From an alpha proteobacterium 3107 (GTDB taxonomy: Bacteria; Pseudomonadota; Alphaproteobacteria; Rhodobacterales; Rhodobacteraceae): a stretch of 7,212 nucleotides of DNA. Below, piece after piece: positions 4,999 to 7,212 of this stretch. The DNA is taken from NCBI GenBank assembly GCA_001483205.1, contig JPPB01000331.1, positions 1 through 7,212 of the forward strand, in the 5' to 3' direction. The notes beneath the pieces were generated by a model. The model saw only the letters and a program-made list of their open reading frames with translations. It was not told the origin of the DNA and did not search any database. The position numbers and the translations under genes were made by a program. Positions within the stretch are counted from its first letter, which is position 1. Every line of letters starts with the position of its first letter.

Positions 4999-5583
4999 AT
5001 GGACGGAGATTTCAGAACCCATTTTACCCATGACCCGCAGAACCTGCGCCGCCATCCGGCGCTGGTCCTGAACGCCGACTATCGCCCGCTGTCCTATTAT
5101 CCGCTGTCCCTCTGGCCATGGCAGGAAGCGGTCAAGGCGGCGTTTCTGGACCGGGTGGTCATCGTCGCCGAATATGATCAGGTGGTGCGCAGCCCGTCGG
5201 TAGAGCTCCGCATCCCCTCGGTCGTCGTGCTCAGGGAATATGTGAAACCGAAAAGACGGGTGGCATTCACCCGGTTCAACCTGTTCCTGCGGGATGCGTT
5301 CCAATGCCAGTATTGCGGCGCGACCGGCGAACTGACCTTTGATCATGTCATCCCGCGCTCTGCCGGGGGCGTCACAAGCTGGGAAAATGTCGTCGCCGCC
5401 TGTTCGTCCTGCAACCTGCACAAGGGGTCGCGGTCGCTGCGCCAGGCCCGGATGCGCCTGCGCAAACCACCCCGGCGGCCCTCGGTGCATGAATTGCAGA
5501 ATATGGGCCGGAAATTCCCGCCCAATTTTCAGCATGAAAGCTGGATCGACTTCCTGTATTGGGATGCCGAGCTGGAAGCATAG
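4999..5583 (+). CDS. HNH endonuclease family protein
   Basis: A 194-residue protein. Residues about 1-95 form a non-HNH N-terminal part (ALVLNADYRPLSYYPLSLWP, then AFLDRVVIVAEYD). The HNH domain follows: C103-x2-C106, then D115-H116 (FDHVIPRSAGG), N130 and C135-x2-C138-N139. The four Cys should hold a structural zinc, and D115-H116 and N130 form the metal-dependent nuclease core, so all key residues are present. Proteins of this shape are widespread, chromosomal and single-copy in alphaproteobacteria; their role is not established as far as I know. The ATG at 4999 (GGAG 10 bp upstream) starts where family-like sequence begins; the frame continues upstream to 4669 but overlaps mmsB and its leader. 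It lies 80 bp before zwf on the same strand and is not an obvious part of the restriction system. Confidence 0.88.
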   Translation: MDGDFRTHFTHDPQNLRRHPALVLNADYRPLSYYPLSLWPWQEAVKAAFLDRVVIVAEYDQVVRSPSVELRIPSVVVLREYVKPKRRVAFTRFNLFLRDAFQCQYCGATGELTFDHVIPRSAGGVTSWENVVAACSSCNLHKGSRSLRQARMRLRKPPRRPSVHELQNMGRKFPPNFQHESWIDFLYWDAELEA

Positions 5584-5592
5584 GCCCCGGCT

Positions 5593-5621
5593 CTGACACC
5601 CCCCTTGGGGCAGACGATAGT
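5593..5621 (+). promoter_or_regulatory. Candidate sigma-70-type promoter for zwf
   Basis: CTGACA (5593-5598, five of six with TTGACA) and GATAGT (5616-5621, four of six with TATAAT) are separated by 17 bp, the optimal spacing. It lies in the 80-bp gap after the HNH stop and predicts a leader of about 35 nt before the zwf ATG. Confidence 0.45.
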
Positions 5622-5663
5622 GGCGCTCTGTGGCGCGGACCCGTTACGGACAGGAAAGAGACG

Positions 5664-7118
5664 ATGGTTTCCAGAATAATCCCGGTCGAGAATTTCGACC
5701 TCGTGATCATCGGCGCGACCGGCGATCTGGCCCGGCGGAAAATCCTGCCCGCGCTCTATCGGCTGTTCCATGCCGGTCAGATGCCCGAAAGCGCCCGGAT
5801 CATCGGTGCAGCGCGCAGCGATATGGGCCGCGATGCCTTTCGTGCCGTGGTGCAGGACGCCATCCGGCAGCATGTGCCGAAAGACAAGATCAGCGCGGAC
5901 ATGCTGGCCGGTTTTCTGTCGGCGATTGACTACACGCCGCTTGATGCGACCGAAGACAAGGGCTGGCAGAACTTGCAGGCGATGTTGCGCGCCGATGTGA
6001 TCAGGGCCTTCTATTTTTCGGTCGGGCCACAGCTTTTTGCGCCAATCGCCGGGCGGCTGCATGATCACGGGCTGGTCGGCGACAGCGCCCGCATCGTGGT
6101 CGAAAAGCCCTTTGGCAGGGATTTGCGGTCAGCGCGGGAACTGAACGCGGTTCTGGCCGGGTCGTTCGACGAACACCGGATTTACCGCATTGACCATTAT
6201 CTGGGCAAGGAAACGGTGCAGAACCTGATGGCCGTGCGCTTTGGCAACATGCTGTTCGAGCCGCTTTGGAACGCCCAATATGTTGATCACATCCAGATAA
6301 CCGTGGCGGAAACCGTCGGCATTGACGGGCGGGGGCCGTATTATGACCGCTCTGGCGCGGTTCGGGACATGGTGCAGAATCACCTGATGCAGCTTTTGTG
6401 CCTGACCGCGATGGAACCGCCGAGCATATTCGACCCCGACGCGGTGCGGGACGAAAAGCTGAAAGTCATCCGCGCACTTGACCCGGTTGCGCCTGCCGAG
6501 ATCGTGCGCGGGCAATACCGGGCTGGCGGCGGCGCGGCCTGTTATCGCGACGAGGCAGAGAACCCGAGCAGCACAACAGAGAGCTTCGTCGCCCTCAAAT
6601 GCCACCTGTCCAACTGGCGCTGGAAGGGAACGCCGTTCTATCTGCGCACCGGCAAGCGCCTGCGCGCGCGTGTTTCCGAGATTGCGGTGGTGTTCAAGGA
6701 TCCGCCCCATTCGATTTTCGGCCCGCGCGGGCCACGGCGCGGAAATGTGCTGGTTATCCGGCTGCAACCGGATGAGGGCATGGACCTGCGGGTGACGATC
6801 AAAGAACCCGGCCCCGGCGGGATGCGCCTGATCGATGTGCCGCTTGACATGAGTTTCGCCGAGGCACTGGGGCCGAAGGGCATCGACATCCCGGATGCCT
6901 ATGAACGGCTGATTATGGATGTGATCCGGGGCAACCAGACGCTGTTCATGCGCGGGGATGAGGTCGAAGCCGCCTGGGCCTGGACCGACCCGATCATCGC
7001 CGCATGGGAGGCCCGCGGCGACGCGCCGGTAGCATATGACCCCGGCGGGGCCGGACCGGACGATTCGCTGATGCTGTTGCACCGGGACGGGCGCAGATGG
7101 CGGGAGATCGGCAAATGA
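5664..7118 (+). CDS. zwf: Glucose-6-phosphate 1-dehydrogenase
   Basis: A full-length 484-residue enzyme that oxidises glucose-6-phosphate to 6-phosphogluconolactone with NADP+ (or NAD+), the entry to the oxidative pentose phosphate and Entner-Doudoroff routes. The N-terminal Rossmann domain carries IIGATGDLARRK (G17-x-x-G20-DLARR). EKPF contains K148, and the signature RIDHYLGKE contains D177, H178 and K182. H240 lies in MVQNHLMQ. These positions coincide with the catalytic residues of the Leuconostoc mesenteroides enzyme, so it should be active. The C-terminal part has PFYLRTGKRL and AYERLIMDVIRGNQTLFMR, both typical. The ATG at 5664 is preceded by AGGAAAGAG; an upstream in-frame ATG at 5559 would overlap the HNH gene and lacks family similarity. 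Its TGA overlaps the pgl ATG (ATGA), so the two genes are translationally coupled. Confidence 0.97.
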   Translation: MVSRIIPVENFDLVIIGATGDLARRKILPALYRLFHAGQMPESARIIGAARSDMGRDAFRAVVQDAIRQHVPKDKISADMLAGFLSAIDYTPLDATEDKGWQNLQAMLRADVIRAFYFSVGPQLFAPIAGRLHDHGLVGDSARIVVEKPFGRDLRSARELNAVLAGSFDEHRIYRIDHYLGKETVQNLMAVRFGNMLFEPLWNAQYVDHIQITVAETVGIDGRGPYYDRSGAVRDMVQNHLMQLLCLTAMEPPSIFDPDAVRDEKLKVIRALDPVAPAEIVRGQYRAGGGAACYRDEAENPSSTTESFVALKCHLSNWRWKGTPFYLRTGKRLRARVSEIAVVFKDPPHSIFGPRGPRRGNVLVIRLQPDEGMDLRVTIKEPGPGGMRLIDVPLDMSFAEALGPKGIDIPDAYERLIMDVIRGNQTLFMRGDEVEAAWAWTDPIIAAWEARGDAPVAYDPGGAGPDDSLMLLHRDGRRWREIGK

Positions 7119-7155
7119 ACATCATCGAATACCCCGACCGCGATGCGCTGATGAC
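7115..7155 (+). pseudogene. pgl: 6-phosphogluconolactonase, 5' fragment only
   Basis: Translation from the ATG at 7115 gives MNIIEYPDRDALM, typical of the start of Rhodobacterales Pgl, which hydrolyses 6-phosphogluconolactone made by Zwf. The ATGA overlap with zwf is the usual zwf-pgl arrangement. After about codon 13 the reading becomes TAATMSGMMTIFRASRNNS, which does not look like Pgl, although the frame stays open to the window end. Pgl is normally about 220-230 residues. The change coincides with the start of an unrelated minus-strand coding signal, so the gene appears cut at about 7150-7160. Confidence 0.7.
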
Positions 7156-7212
7156 CGCGGCGACGATGAGCGGGATGATGACCATCTTCAGGGCATCCAG
7201 GAACAACTCTCC
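7150..7212 (-). pseudogene. Fragment of a dicarboxylate/amino-acid:cation symporter (DctA/GltP family)
   Basis: Read on the minus strand from the window end, the last 63 bp give GE followed by LFLDALKMVIIPLIVAAVI, matching the conserved early membrane segment of DAACS symporters (pattern LFL-x-x-LKM-I-x-PLI-x-x-x-I). After that the frame becomes SASRSGYSMM, which is simply the complement of the pgl start and has no transporter character. The transporter's N-terminal part would lie beyond the window and its C-terminal part is missing at the join. The call rests on one short segment, but that pattern is distinctive. Confidence 0.65.

Noticed and set aside
4879..5535. 218-residue minus-strand frame opposite the HNH gene
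   Set aside because: No recognisable family; the plus-strand frame has a complete HNH motif set.
5584..5663. CCCC-TT-GGGG and the GTGGCGC direct repeats between HNH and zwf
   Set aside because: The stem is 4 bp with an impossibly small loop and no T-run, and the 7-bp repeats are unremarkable in GC-rich DNA.
6129..7082. 317-residue minus-strand open frame opposite zwf
   Set aside because: Long antisense frames are common in GC-rich genes; the plus strand encodes a complete glucose-6-phosphate dehydrogenase.

Overview
The window looks like chromosomal DNA of an alphaproteobacterium, most likely a Rhodobacterales member (Rhodobacter/Paracoccus-like). The flanks are GC-rich, and the murA, mmsB and zwf-pgl genes and their codon use fit that group. 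This placement is inferred from sequence character, not from a database search.

Layout. 1-489 (minus) is the N-terminal third of murA (peptidoglycan synthesis), immediately preceded by a 55-residue basic hypothetical protein (490-657, minus). A complete tRNA-Thr(GGT) gene reads the other way at 768-842. Next to it, all on the minus strand, lies a compact and visibly less GC-rich three-gene module: a Dcm/M.EcoRII-type cytosine-5 methyltransferase (2507-3649), a Vsr T:G-mismatch endonuclease (2056-2514) and an EcoRII-type restriction endonuclease (848-2044). Together they form a complete CCWGG restriction-modification system with its own repair enzyme for deaminated 5-methylcytosine. The module lies between the tRNA 3' end and mmsB, as expected of acquired DNA. 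Ahead of the methyltransferase is an exact 11-bp tandem repeat that contains GTTC-N7-GTTC, the form of the alphaproteobacterial LexA (SOS) box. This is the most interesting signal in the window.

Beyond the module are mmsB (3-hydroxyisobutyrate dehydrogenase, 3822-4697, minus), a 301-bp divergent intergenic region, an HNH endonuclease family gene (4999-5583, plus), zwf (glucose-6-phosphate dehydrogenase, 5664-7118, plus) and the first codons of pgl (from 7115, overlapping zwf by ATGA). The intergenic region holds a 9-bp-arm inverted repeat, a small palindrome and two DnaA-box-like sequences.

The last ~60 bp do not continue as pgl. Read on the minus strand they encode a transmembrane segment typical of dicarboxylate/amino-acid:cation (DctA/GltP) symporters. 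pgl is therefore broken about 13 codons in, by a rearrangement or a chimeric assembly join.

How the genes work together. The methyltransferase protects host CCWGG sites, the EcoRII enzyme cuts unmodified ones, and Vsr limits the C-to-T mutations caused by the methylation. zwf-pgl is the entry to the oxidative pentose phosphate/Entner-Doudoroff route. mmsB belongs to valine catabolism.
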